Shown here: positions 1 through 11,310 of the stretch, piece by piece | How positions within the stretch are numbered: position 1 is the stretch's first letter | Layout of the letters: the number at the start of each line of letters is the position of its first letter | Notes under the pieces: generated by a model | What the model was told of the DNA's origin: nothing | The model's input: only the letters and a program-made list of their open reading frames with translations | Database searches by the model: none | Position numbers and translations under genes: made by a program | Origin: Cyathus striatus | Taxonomy: Eukaryota; Basidiomycota; Agaricomycetes; Agaricales; Nidulariaceae | Direction: 5' to 3' | Length of the DNA: 64,000 nucleotides | NCBI GenBank assembly: GCA_025738555.1 | Contig: JAOVFP010000005.1 | Span: 4,464,001-4,528,000 of the forward strand

Positions 1-445
1 CAACAGTAGTACTGTACTAACACAATCAATTTGGCAGTAACACATAACACACCTGCTGGGTATGCCGAAATTTAAGGGTAAGTAACACATCTAAGGTAGA
101 AATGCCGAATTTTCCCAAAATTTTTGTCCCCCCCAAAAAGTATTATTTTTAATTGAATAAGCATTCTCAAAGAAGTAAAATAATTGCACACTAAGGGGAT
201 TTAAACCAGCAGTCATATGACACTACAAGCAACATTCATCATAGAAATGTTACTTACTGTACCATTTATCCACTAGACAACATTGCTTTAATTTTAAAGC
301 TACATGTAACAATAAAAATACCTGACATGCCAAAAATTACAATATGTAACACCTAAAATCTTGAAGTGCCGAATGTATCTGTGGGTTTGGGATGTAATGC
401 ACTGTGAAAGGTGCCAAATTGATTATGTTAGTACAGTAATAGTCC
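1..445. mobile_element. MITE-like element with terminal inverted repeats
   Basis: Bases 12-36 and 412-436 are inverted copies of each other with one mismatch over about 25 bases (core CTGTACTAACAC on the left). The interior has no coding potential and repeats a short TGCCGAA-like motif near both ends, for example near 63, 103, 366. Size and structure fit a non-autonomous DNA transposon. No target duplication was resolved because the left end is close to the window edge. The superfamily is unknown. Confidence 0.55.
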
Positions 446-1133
446 AATGTGAGAGAATAAATGATAGTAAGGAGCTAACTAGCTCTGTTGCTGAGGGTGA
501 AGTGTTAGAAATCAGGAGCAGGTAGCAGCAAGCAGAGTCACACAGAGATAAATAGAGAGTTTACTCAGAGAGAGATGAGACAAAGTGATGGTAGGAGGGA
601 GAGAGATCATTTATTATTTGGGGGTCTACCCAGGTATATATACCAGGAAGATTGAATATACAGTGAGTCATGATACAGTACAATAGAGTAGAAGTGTATT
701 ATACTATTGAATATCATACTGTATTCTGATTATATCTAATTCATTCTGATCAATTATACAATTACAATTCTGTTCTAGCCAATGTGATTGGCTTGCTTGG
801 CAATAGATTCAGCTGCTTTGTCAGTCAAATCTCAACATGAAGGAAGGTAATATATCATAGATATGCAAAGGGGAATGAAACAGGAACAAGTAAAGAACTG
901 GGACAGTGAACAATGAGAGTTGGGCAACAAACACATTTGAGAAATAAGAGGCAGACAGTGTCACAGGGTCATGACTTGTGACATGGCTAGCTGTAATATG
1001 GTTTCAATGTCAACCTGGCCACTTCACATTTTGGTTGTTGTGGAATAGCTCTAATACTTTATCTACTTATCTTTGACTTGCACACCATTATGGATTATCA
1101 ATATCACAGCCTGTAGTTGAGCATGTTGTCAAC
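446..1133. other. Non-coding stretch, possible solo LTR at about 502-982
   Basis: No credible gene is visible. The segment from TGTTAGAAATCAGG (about 502) to GACTTGTGACA (about 982) has TG...CA ends and an internal TATA-rich stretch (TATATATACCAGG), which is compatible with a solo LTR. No target-site duplication was found, so this is only a suggestion. The rest is unclassified. Confidence 0.25.
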
Positions 1134-1287
1134 ATAGTCTTGAAGAAACTTTTGAACAGCTTCTATTCCACTAGGGGAATCTTACTTGAAAGACACTGGT
1201 CTTAAAATCATAGTATGCAGAGCCAATATATATATTACTACAGAGATAGTTATCTTATATGGTCAGTGAGACAGGAGTGAGACTTGA
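1134..1287. repeat. Flanking repeat X, copy 1 (unoccupied site)
   Basis: This stretch begins ATAGTCTTGAAGAAAC and runs up to the left LTR of chromovirus A. The same sequence occurs to the right of that element, split in two by the Plavaka transposon (8256-8362 and 22769-22846). Here it is continuous through ATAGTATGCAGAGCC at about 1210-1224, so it acts as a paralogous empty site for the Plavaka insertion. Confidence 0.65.
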
Positions 1288-1867
1288 TGTACACCTGTTC
1301 TATTCCACGATTTGGAGGAGTGTAAGTAGCAGAGTAACCAGAACACATTAGTAGTGTGGAGGTAGTGAACAAGTGGAATGTTGGCTTCAACTTGTGTGTT
1401 GTGCCCCTTGGACTTCCAGTTCCATATTTAGAACAAAGCGGAGTAAGAGGCAAAATAGTGGAGTTGGCTCAAGGCCCAAGTGGGAGAAAGGTGTAAACGT
1501 AGTTGATTTGAAACTGAAGTCTATCTACATTACAAAAGTAGTTTATATAGTAAACTACTTTGTCTGAATGCATATGGAGTAATGCCCATGGGTATGTGGC
1601 ATCCTAGGGTTAAGTAAACTCCGTGAAATGTAGAACATGGTAAACTAGTAGTACGCCTCTAGATTATAGTCATAGGAGAAATGGCCAAGGCTGGAGAACA
1701 AGGTAAAAGTAATATTAAAGGGAAGGAACAAGTAAACAGTTACAAGTAAACATTAGTAAGGAAGAGTTCAATATATAACAAGTATACATAGTCCAGAGGA
1801 AACATACTAAAAGCGGAGTAAACCCGGAGTTGACTCCAATGGTACAGGGATTGTCACGGATATGACA
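1288..1867 (-). repeat. Chromovirus A LTR, left copy (3' LTR of the minus-strand element)
   Basis: Starts TGTACACCTGTTCTATTCC and ends GGATATGACA. It is 580 bp against 610 bp for the right copy; the difference is mostly a deletion near its start. Remaining differences are mostly transitions. It holds the self-complementary primer motif ATTTGAAACT at 1506-1515. Confidence 0.9.
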
Positions 1868-1900
1868 GTATCCTCCCATTAAGGCCGAGCCTTCGAGGCC
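1868..1900 (-). other. Polypurine tract and conserved motif, element A
   Basis: Directly inside the 3' LTR. Read on the minus strand it is GGCTCGGCCTTAATGGGAGG followed by ATAC and the LTR. The purine stretch is the expected primer for plus-strand DNA synthesis. The GGCTCGGCC block is shared with elements B and C. Confidence 0.6.
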
Positions 1901-2186
1901 TTTGAGATGAATAGGAATAGTTATGCTTATTCAGCAGTGAAAACTCCGGAGATTGCTGAGGGCAATGCCAGAGGTGGAGTAAATGATACTGTGGCGGAGA
2001 TAATGAGTCTGGGAGTGAAAATGAAAAATCGAGCCAGAGGAAAATGTGCATAGACAGGAGAAAATGTTTTTGTAGGTTTTGGACTTTGAATTGTTTTTTG
2101 GTGTATGTGTGCACATGAGTGCACTAGGAATTGAGACTAAGAAAAAGAGTGAAAGTGGAGTAAAATGAGTAAAAGCGGAGAAAAGT

Positions 2187-5100
2187 CTAAGTGGTGTCTG
2201 GATTGGGCTTATCAGGATATTTTGAATGGAACTCCTGAATAAGTTCAAAAGCATGCTCTAGCTCCATTGCAGCTAGCCAAGTTAACTCTTCGTCCGTGCC
2301 CTCGTATCCAGACCAGCGGACTAGATACCAGAGTTTGCATTTGCAATGACGATCTAACTTGGAGTCACAGATTTCGCTGACTTCGTACTCGATGTCGCCA
2401 TCAAGTTCCACCAGAGGAGGCGGAGGTATTTCACGTTCAGGGAAAGGATTTTCTGTGGCTGGCTCGAGCATAGAGACGTGGAAGACTGGATGAACTGAGT
2501 GAAAGTTGGTGGGGAGGCGTAAGGTGCGGGAGTGGGATCCAGTCTCGGCAATAATCTATATGGACCATAATACTTTTCAGCAAACTTTTTGCTGAACAAG
2601 TAGATTTAAAGAACTTAGCGCGGACAAAAGCCTTTGTTCCAACCTTGAACTCCGGAGCTGGCAACTGACAGTTGTCTGCTCCGACTTGATAACGCTTTTG
2701 AGCAAGTGCTATTTCGATTTTGAGGAGTTCGTGAAGTTCTTGGAGGTCAACGGCAAATTCCCGTGCTTTAGCTGCAGTAACATCTCATTCCGGATGAACT
2801 GTTATTGCTGGGTGATAACCCTTGTTGGCGAAGAAGGGGGTTGTATTAGTGGTCGAGCTCAGAGTATTATTATACATGAACTCAGCAAGAGGAAGTAGAA
2901 CAGCCCAGTTGTCCTGCTGGTAGTTGCAGTAAATGTGGACATATTGCTCCAGAACTTGGTTGATACGTTCTGTTTGTCCATCACCCTCTGGGTGATACCC
3001 GGAGGTAAAGTGCAAGGTCATGTCGAGGACTTTGCCCAATGAACGGAAGAAATGAGAGATGAACTCCGAGCCTCTGTCGGAGGTAACATGCTCTGGAACA
3101 CCATGTTTAGAAAATATGTGCAAGACGAAAAGCTGAGCGAGTTGGGCGGAGGTAATGGTGTTATAACAGGGGATGAATATTGCCTGCTTGCTGAAATGAT
3201 CTATGACGACCAGAATGGAGTTATACTCTTCTGAACTGGACTTAGGAAGTGTTTCGATGAAATCCATTGATATAGAACTCCATGGACGTCCTGGAATTGG
3301 GAGTTGCTTCAAAGTGCCATAGGGTCGATGCCTTTGGGGTTTAGATCGCATGCAAGTGGTACAGGACTTACAGTAGTCCTTGATATAAGTGCGTAGGCCG
3401 GGCCAAGTGTATTCACGCCTGATGATGGACAAGGTCTTGTTTTGACCAGGGTGTCCAGCGAGAATGTGATCATGCTTGTACTGGAGGACACGGAGGCGAA
3501 GGGAGTTGTCATTGGGAACATAGATACATTCATCGAGACAGAGTAATTTGTCCGTTCCGACTGACCAACGACCAGTGGGATCTCGGAGATGAATGGCAGC
3601 AACAGTGTCAGTAGGTTGAGCGATCAAGATGTCATGATGAAGCTGCTCAACGTCCATAACTATGCTAGCTCCGAGAATCGGTAGGAAGAGAATAGTAGCT
3701 CGCAACGAGGTAGTGAGTTGTTCTTGAGTGAAAACTGGCCTAAAGTTATGCGGATTGACTGTGGCATAGTCGTTATCCCCCTCTTTAGGATAGACGTCCC
3801 AGCGTCTAGTTAATGCATCTGGTTTAGCTCCGAGCTTCCCCAGATGAAAACGTATAACTAGATTGAATTGAGAAAGATACTCCAACCAACGGGCTTGACG
3901 ACGAGTGAGGATCTTGGTGGTGGAGAAGTATTCCAGGTTCTTGTGATCAGTGACCACGTCGATTGGAATACCAGAACCCTCCAAGTAATGTCGCCATACT
4001 TTGAAAGCTTCAAAGATCGCTAGGAGTTCTTTGTCATGGGTGTCGTAGTTCAACTCCGGAGCAGTAAAGGTCCTGGAGTGGAATGCTATAGGGTGGATAT
4101 CGCCATCGTCAGCGATGATAGAGAGAATAGCTCCGAGTGCATAGTCTGAAGCATCAGTCTCTACTATAATCTGCGCATCTGGCACCCAGTGTGTAAGCAC
4201 TGGAGCAGTACTGAAAGCATCTTTCAGATGATTGAACGCCGCACGGCATGCCGGAGTAAAGTCCCACTTCAAACCCTTCCGGGTAAGACGTGTTAATGAA
4301 ACAACAATGTCCGAGTAATCTCGGATGAAACGTCGGTAGAAATTGGCAAAGCCAAGGAAAGATTGAACATCTTTCACTTTTCTAGGCTCAGGCCAATCCT
4401 GAATTGTTTGGACTTTGTCCTTAGACATTGTGAGGCCAGACGGAGAAAGAACGAAACCAAGGTACTCAACAGACTCTGTGTGGAATTCACACTTATCTGC
4501 CCAGGCATAAAGACCATGCTTTCGCAATCAACGCAGGACTTCTTTAACGTGTCGACGGTGTTCCTCCATGTTATTGGAGTAGATAAGAATATCATCGAGG
4601 TAAACTATTATGCACACGTCAAGTAAATCCTTGAAGATGTCGTTCATAAAACGTTGAAAGGCTGCCGGTGCATTGGTAAGTCCAAACAGCATTACTAGCC
4701 ATTCAAACGAGCCATAGCGAGTGCGAAAGGCAGTCTTCCATTCATCTCCGTCAGTGATACGGACAAGATGGTAGGCGTGGCGGAGGTCGATTTTAGAATA
4801 AATTCAAGCCTTGCGAGGACTATCAAGGAGGTCAGCAATGAGAGGGAGAGGGTACCTATCCTTCTTGGAAATGGCATTAAGTCCACGGAAATCAACACAA
4901 AGCCGAAGTGAACCATCCTTCTTCCGGACAAAGAGCACTGGTGCTCCATGTGGAGAACGTGAAGGACGTATGAAGCCAATATGGAGATGTTCGTCAATGA
5001 ACTCCCATAAAGATCCAAGCTCGGATTGGGAAAGGGAATAGATTGTACCAACCGGAGGAGAAGAGCCTTCATCCAGATTGATTTTAAGATCGTAAGGACG

Positions 5101-5897
5101 GTGTGGAGCAAGTGTATCTGCTTGGTTCTTGCTGAAGACGTCAGCAAACTCGTGGTAGTCCGAGGGAACATTAGAAAGGTCAATGGTCTCTGTGGCCATA
5201 GCAGCAGCAGCAGACACAGAGACTACAGCACCGAGCTGTATCCTGAAGGTTTGAGACCCTTCAAGTTTGCTAGCTCTAAGAAATGCGGCAGCATTGATCA
5301 TAGAGATGTTCGGAGGAGGACAAGAGTCTGGCGGAGAAGATGAGGTCTCATCTGGTGAAGCAGGTGGCAACGAAGGAGTATCCTTTGGAGCAGGGGTCAA
5401 CAAAAGCGGAGATGATTCTTCTGTAACAGTGGTTTGGAAGCGAAGTATGCGTCTCTGTACCCAGTCAATCAACGGATTGTATTGGGAGAGCCAGTTAAAT
5501 CCTAGAACCACGGAACAAGAAGAATCAAGCGGAGTCACATAAAGTGCAAGGGAGATGCATTCACCAGATGGAAACGTTACAGGCAAAGTAGTACTTTCTG
5601 TAAGAGTAGAGTTTGTGGTGCTGTCAAACAGTCGTAATGCTATCGGGGTTATAGGAGTGGTAGGTAGGTGATTTCTCCGGACAAAAAACGAGTCAATAAA
5701 ACAGTGAGTGGAGCCGGAGTCAATAAGGGCAGCATAGGTAAGTAAAGTGTTCGGTGTTATAGGAGATGGAGAGGAGAGCGGTATATGTACAGCCTGAGGG
5801 TCAGAAAGAGCGGATGCGTTAAGTCTTACCTCCATGAGAGCACAAGGGAGAGGAACGCGGCCCTCGACTTGTGCGGAGTTACAAGGACCGCGCTCTA
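2187..5897 (-). pseudogene. Pol polyprotein of chromovirus A (PR-RT-RNaseH-IN-chromodomain), broken
   Basis: Read on the minus strand. The aspartic protease motif [10 protein letters not shown] appears first, then reverse transcriptase, then RNase H with [13 protein letters not shown] and TDHKNLEYF. The integrase follows with an HHCC zinc site (HILAGHPGQNKT, then CKSCTTC) and the catalytic D,D-35-E region (SMDFIE, TSDRGSEF, HPEGDGQTER). A GPY/F-like region and a C-terminal chromodomain (VRWSGYEGTDEELTW) end the protein. Three TGA codons interrupt it at 4804-4806, 4528-4530 and 2785-2787; elements B and C keep arginine at all three sites. Further frame changes lie near 2550-2600. Pol is entered from gag by a -1 shift. 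In a live element this polyprotein would copy and integrate the RNA genome, with the chromodomain guiding it to marked chromatin. Confidence 0.92.
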
Positions 5898-5908
5898 TTT
5901 TTTTGAAC
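5895..5908 (-). promoter_or_regulatory. Probable -1 frameshift site between gag and pol, element A
   Basis: On the minus strand the sequence is TTCAAAAAAATAGAGCGC. The gag frame reads TCA AAA AAA TAG; the pol frame reads TTC AAA AAA ATA GAG. An A AAA AAA heptamer sits directly before the gag stop, a classical slippery site for -1 frameshifting. Confidence 0.65.
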
Positions 5909-7568
5909 TCCCTGTAGTGGGGCTCACCGGGGCAGACGCCTCGGAGGAAATAGCAGCAGCACGTGCTCTTGCAGCCGTGGATGTAGCCTTGCGGCAATCC
6001 TTAGCCATGTGTCCAGCTTTAGCACAAAACAAGCAGAGCTTGTTGTCCAAACAACGTTTGCGCTCCTCCGGAGTTAACTTACCATCAGGTCCTAATTTAC
6101 CTGTTAAGTCCGGGCCTTGAGAGGCAGGACGGCATGGTTGGGCTGTAGACCCGGAGGAAGTGCTCGGAGTAGGTACTGATGCAGCGTTAGAGGTGGAGGC
6201 AGCAGGCTCTGCAGGAGTGTTTCCCCGGTTCCTATTGTTGGAAGCCGGAGGAAGAGTCTTGAAAGGTGCAGCAGCAACCTTGTGACGCCTCTCCTCAATG
6301 GCACGCTCAGTACTGTGCTCCCAATGGCGCTGATCGAAACCCTGGGCCAAAGCCTTCATAGGCTGAAGGGATTCAGGACGAGGAATCTCCCTGCCAGAGA
6401 TTTTGTCCTTAATGCGTGGACATAACCCATAGTAGTATCGTGAGGTGAGGGATGGGTCGTCCCAGTTCAACAAGGTAGCATACTTGTTGAAATCGATTTC
6501 GTACGAAGTGATGCGATGGTTGTTTTCCATCTTCAGTGCACGAATCTCCAGCTCAGCCTCTGCTCGGGGGTTAGTTTGTCCGAAGTGAGTCCGGAGCAAA
6601 CTAACGAAAAAGAGCCAATCATCCATCCAGCGCTCATAAACATCCTCATCAAGATGTGAACTGAACAAAGCCCCTGCAGATCCCTGGAGAAAAGTTAACG
6701 TATAGTCAACCTTCGCCTGGTCACTGTTGTAGAGGTGGGGGTTGTTCCGGAAATTCAGGCGGCACTGAGTTAAGAATGCATCCAGCTTATCGGTGCTAGA
6801 GCCATCAAAAATGTCAGGCACTTTGACTTTCTTGTCATGTGGTGCAGGAGTAGGAGGTGGCCGATCCATAATGCGCTCGACTATGGTAGTCAGAGCACCA
6901 ACCACATCTTCTCCGTCATAACGACGTCGACAAGGGCGGTAGGAGGATGAGCGAGAGGAGCGAGAGGAGCCATGAGATGAAGGACCAGAGCCTCCAGGTC
7001 TGCCAGGCCCACCAGGAGGAGTTCCTCCATGGCCTGCAGAATCTCTGTGATCAGAGGGAGGAACTTCATCCTCAACGTCACCAAACTGGGAGTTACCATC
7101 AGAGGGCTCATGGTTAGAGCCGTCCTCAGATGATTCATAACCATTGCCCCCATTGCCATTATCTCCGGGTGGAGGTGGTGGCGGAGCACTCCCAGCACCT
7201 GAAGGTATAGGTGCTTTAGGGGGTGCTAGACTCGGAGTTGGAGCTTGCGGGTCGGAGTCAATGGTAGCATGTGGAATGAGTGTTGGGTCAAACGGAAAAA
7301 CAAGTGGCATGGGTCGGGCATTGCTGACATACTCGAATGCTGGTTGCAGCACCCGTTGAGCACGTCCGGCCGAGACAGGAATTCTCGAGACCAATGCACT
7401 GGCCGACTCTGGAACAGGAGAACGAGAAACAGAAAGAGGTCGTGGAATGGTAGTCGTACGTCGAGCAGCAGATTGCTGAGAAGCCAAACGATTACTGCGT
7501 CAGGCTTGCAGCGGGATTGTTTGCTGCTGGTGACTGCATTGATGAGCAGTCTCGGTACAAGTAGCCAT
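5895..7568 (-). pseudogene. Gag of chromovirus A, broken by one TGA
   Basis: The start is the ATG at 7566-7568, 53 bases inside the 5' LTR. The chain has an N-terminal variable part, an acidic/Gly/Pro-rich linker, a retrotransposon gag domain (KVDYTLTFLQGSAGALF region) and one zinc knuckle of the CCHC type ([14 protein letters not shown]) near the end. An in-frame TGA at 7500-7502 separates the first 22 residues from the rest, which stays open for more than 500 codons. The stop TAG at 5895-5897 directly follows seven A's (minus strand). Gag forms the particle that packages element RNA. Confidence 0.9.
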
Positions 7569-7608
7569 CGGAGAAAAGACAAAAATGCGGAGAAGATCCA
7601 AGGGAGTG

Positions 7609-7620
7609 AGTTTCAAATAC
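7609..7620 (-). other. Self-priming primer binding site, element A
   Basis: The plus-strand bases AGTTTCAAAT at 7609-7618 lie just inside the 5' LTR. Their reverse complement ATTTGAAACT occurs in the LTR at 7872-7881, 34 nt past the start of a minus-strand TATATAAA box at 7908-7915. The 5' end of the transcript could therefore fold back on this site as primer, as in the Tf1/sushi group. Confidence 0.6.
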
Positions 7621-8230
7621 TGTCACGTCCCGTTCTATTCCACTAGGGACAAGAACCTCGGAGGAGATAGTCTAAGTAGCAGAGTAACTTGTACAACGTT
7701 AGTAGGGTGTGTGGAGAAAGTGAACAAGTACGGGAGTAGTGGAATGTTGGCTTCAACTTGTGTGTTGCGCCCCTTGGACTTCCAGTTCCGTATTTAGAAC
7801 AAAGCGGAGTAAGTGGCAAAATAGCGGAGTTGGCTCAAGGCCCAAGTGGGAGAAGGGTGTAAACGTAGTTGATTTGAAACTAAAGTATATCTACATTACA
7901 GGAGTAGTTTATATAGTAAACTACTTTGTCTGAATGTGTACGGAGTAATGCCCATGGGTATGTGGCATCCTAGGGTTAAGTAAACTCCGTGAAATGTAGA
8001 ACATGGTAAACTAGTAGTACGCCTCTAGATTATAGTCATAGGAGAAATGGCCGCGGCCGGAGAACGAGGTAGTAATATTAAAGGGAAGGAACAAGTAAAC
8101 AGTTACAAGTAAACATTAGTAAGGAAGAGTTCAATATATAACAAGTATACATAGTACAGAGGAAACATACTAAAAGCGGAGTAAACCCGGAGTTGACTCC
8201 AATGGTACAGGGATTGTCATGGATATGACA
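7621..8230 (-). repeat. Chromovirus A LTR, right copy (5' LTR of the minus-strand element)
   Basis: 610 bp, TGTCACGTCCCG to GGATATGACA. It includes a minus-strand TATA box at 7908-7915 and the primer-like motif at 7872-7881. Confidence 0.92.
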
Positions 8231-8362
8231 CATGTGCCCTACTGATAATAATTCAACTTCTATAGTCTTGAAGAAACTCCTGAACAGCTACTAGGTTACC
8301 ACTGAAGTAGGCTTGTGAATCTTATTGCTTGAAAAACACTGGTCTTAAAATCATAGTATGCA
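8231..8362. repeat. Flanking repeat X, copy 2, left half
   Basis: From about 8256 this matches 1134 onward (ATAGTCTTGAAGAAACT, then GGTCTTAAAATCATAGTATGCA). It stops where the Plavaka transposon begins and resumes at 22769. The first 25 bases have no clear match. Confidence 0.65.
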
Positions 8363-8377
8363 CATCAGGAAATGCCC

Positions 8378-8888
8378 ACATTACAAATTTAGACTATTAA
8401 GGAGGAAAAAAGCCAATCTTAAGGTAAATTTAGTCGAAAATAGCACAATAAGATACTTAAGGCAAATAAGCTGAGGTCTGGTACTTATTCCGACTAATAA
8501 TATAGAGATAAGGAGCCATTAGCTTAAACTAAGGTAGTTTAAGCTGTAAATTAATATAATTTAATCGCATGGTCCTACTTTATGTCGTCACATTAGGTAT
8601 ACATTAGATAGATTCAGCTCGGAATTAGGTGATTCAAGATAAGAATTAATCCAATTTAAATAGATATTGTTCCATTTTAATCATACATTTAGGCAGATAT
8701 TAGGTATGTTTTTGCAATTTAAATTTCACATAAGAAAGGAATAGGTCTATCTCACAACATAATATCAATAGACATGCATGGTTCAATATTAGCTATTAAT
8801 CTACATGCAATGAATGGCCTATAAAGGCAGTAACAATCTATGTACTTATATTAGATGAGCGACAGGGTAAGAAAGGCTACTACAGAAT
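8378..8888. other. Left subterminal region of the Plavaka element
   Basis: AT-rich and non-coding, with repeated short motifs such as CTTAAGGTAAATTTA, CTTAAGGCAAATA and CTAAGGTAGTTTAAG. Subterminal repeats of this kind commonly bind the transposase in CACTA-like elements; that role is inferred here. Confidence 0.45.
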
Positions 8889-11310
8889 CTATTGTGTGGT
8901 TGCATATTTAGTGAGGTCCATTATATGAAGACGGTTCACACCCTTCTTCGGAACAGCGACAGGTTGATCACTACAAAAATAGAAACTGTCAATAGTACAT
9001 CAGAATGATAATACAACTGAGACTAACCTGACTTTGTTATAGAGTGCATGCATTATGACATGGAACACGTTAGGGTACTTGCCCTTCAGAGCTTCGAGAG
9101 TCTCCATGTGGTCCTGGTAGGTTGCAGCAAATATATTGCCATTGAATGGCCATGTCATTTTGATACCATCCTTCCATTTGAGGAGAGCGGCATATACCTA
9201 GTAAAATATCAGCATTACACTGTATACTGATGCCTGAAAAGAAAAACATACTGCAGTTGCTCCCAGAGCCACCATTGCAATAGGGAGCTCGAGCTCATCT
9301 ACCCTATTGATCTTCTCATTGTGCTTCATTACAACTTCATGGCCAATTGATGATGGAAGTTGAAAGAAGCTTTCTTTGATTGTTTCCAAAATGGCCGAAT
9401 TGAGGTAAGGGTTGCTCATATTGGGAACCCATTTCTAGCCATAATAGTGAGCATAAGCAAATGAATTATAAGCACATAAACCCACAGATGCAGCGTTCCA
9501 TTCCCCTGGAAAGATATAGATGCCATCGTTGTTGAAAAGGCTGATGACGCACTGCTCACACTTCGCTCCAGTTCCTAAGAGATACACCGCAATTTGAGCT
9601 GCAGCATTAACCTTCATAGGACTTTGTGCCATTGCAAGGCGGTCCAAAACCTATGAGTGTTTTACTAAGTGATAATACAATGAACGATATTCATTCACTC
9701 ACCACATTTCCAAGCTTAGCACAGAATTCAAGATCCTGTTTGAGCTGCTGGCAAACATCCTCCATTCCATCAACACCTATGTTACGCTCAGCTGCTGCAT
9801 ACATAAGTGCTTGTCAGTATTCATTGCAACACTGAAACTCGGGCCAGGCATGGACCATTAACTGGTTCACAGTCTTGACCTGAATCATATCTGTAAGCAA
9901 AAACCTAATGAGATCATTCTGTGTATTCAAACACAGACTTCTGCTGCCTGTAGGGAGAATGAGAGATGTGTGCTTGGGCCAGTTGGTACGCAACATCACC
10001 AAGTCTTGCAAGTTTGGTTTGCTGTCAACAATTTTGGGTTGCTGCAAAGACCAACATAAGAAACTATTGTAATTGAGTTGACATTAACATTACCTCTCTC
10101 AAAAACACAGTATCACAATGAGACTAGAGCATAAGAAATGGACTTAGAGTAAGTAATTATAGTTAGAGTGTTTGTAACTCACCAATTTCTTAGAGGCGAC
10201 ACGTGCAATACTTTTTGACTGATGTTTCAATGATCACTTCACTGGTATAACTTCAGCTTCGTCAGAATTGTAGTCAGCTTTGTATTCAGATGACTGAGGG
10301 ACTGAGTGGACCACCGATGATGATCTGCTATGCTGTGCTCGAACAGATGAGTGGGCATTGACTTCTTCAACCTCTTCATCAGGATCAGAAAACAGTTCAT
10401 GTGCATCATGGGAGGAATGAGTTTTGATAGCTGAATGTAGTGGTTCTCTAATGATAGGGACCTGTGCTCCATGTGGTAAGTAATAATATGTGTAAGAAAA
10501 AACTGCAAACATACCTCTAGTGCTGTGTCAAGATCCTCAGCATTGCAATCCTCCTCTCCTGAGGGTTCAGAGTTGGTTCATTCAAAATGTTTCTCTTCAA
10601 TGTCATCACCCTCTTCTTCGTTATCCTCAGCATCTTCAGAGTTGACGTCGCCTTGGTACTGCTGTGTAACGGGAACTGGTTTCTTTGCATTCCTGCTTGG
10701 TTGGTGGTCAGTTGACTTTGAAGAACCTATTAATAACATCCACATCAGAGACTTCATCATCATGTGGCAATAGTAACATACCATATGTCCGGGGTTGGGC
10801 CTTTGGTGCAGCATCATGCTGGATGTCATTGTCTTCGAGTTCGGCATCACTTTCAATAATAACCAACCTTGTTTTGTAACCTAATTCAGAAACCTGTCAT
10901 CACAATGTTCAATATGATCAAGTATCAACAAACTTTGGTTCCCTTTCTCTCTCCCTCCATTGACCTTATGACCATGCTGGCTCTCTTTCGCTCGACTTTC
11001 TTTGTCTACACCATTGGCTTGCTTCTTCTTTGCTGGCTTGTCTGAATGCTTCTTTACAACTACGTGGTCTTCTGGTAGTTTGGTCTTGGATTCTAGATAT
11101 ATAATCAGTGCAAGTCTGTCTCACAAGCCATTTCTATGCATACCATCTGTGTTGCCACGCTTCTGTTTCCCTCGAAGATCCCAAGCTTTTTGCTCTCCAT
11201 TGCCATCTCACTTCCACACTAGTAAGTCATCTCTCTGTTAGTGAATACTAACAGATGCAAGTACAGGTAGCTCACCTGGGTTCAAAAGGGTGTTCTTCTT
11301 CGCCATTCAT
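8889..11310 (-). pseudogene. DUF6532-domain gene of the Plavaka element, broken
   Basis: A multi-exon gene on the minus strand. The last exons are clear: about 9241-9419 (SNPYLNSAILETIKESFF, then ELPIAMVALGATA), 9028-9197 (YAALLKWKDGIKMTWPFNG, then YQDHMETLEAL) and 8889-8970, ending in TAG at 8889-8891. The layout N-P-x-L...ALxATA...W..G...F...Y..H...L fits the DUF6532 family, which is of unknown function and expanded in Agaricomycetes. Upstream exons encode an acidic Ser/Lys-rich stretch (about 10239-11060). The reading is interrupted by TGA at 10578-10580, TGA at 9814-9816 and TAG at 9435-9437. I could not fix the first exon; the ATG at 11308-11310 is a guess. It lies back to back with the transposase, so it is probably an accessory gene of the transposon. 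Confidence 0.7.

Larger units (their letters stand above)
1288..8230 (-). mobile_element. Chromovirus A (Ty3/gypsy LTR retrotransposon), degenerate
   Basis: A full-length element read on the minus strand: 5' LTR at 7621-8230, gag, pol and 3' LTR at 1288-1867. The pol order (protease, reverse transcriptase, RNase H, integrase, chromodomain) places it in the chromovirus branch of Ty3/gypsy. It is dead: four in-frame TGA codons and shifts near the integrase C-terminus interrupt its genes. The five bases outside each end (CTTGA and CATGT) do not match, so no target duplication survives, or the copy was rearranged. The right LTR is close in sequence to the solo LTR at 22847-23456. Confidence 0.93.

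Noticed and set aside
3052..3234. Small plus-strand ORFs across the retrotransposon pol regions
   Set aside because: They lie antisense to well-matched pol coding and have no motif or codon support.
8231..8255. Target-site duplication for element A
   Set aside because: Flanking pentamers CTTGA and CATGT do not match.
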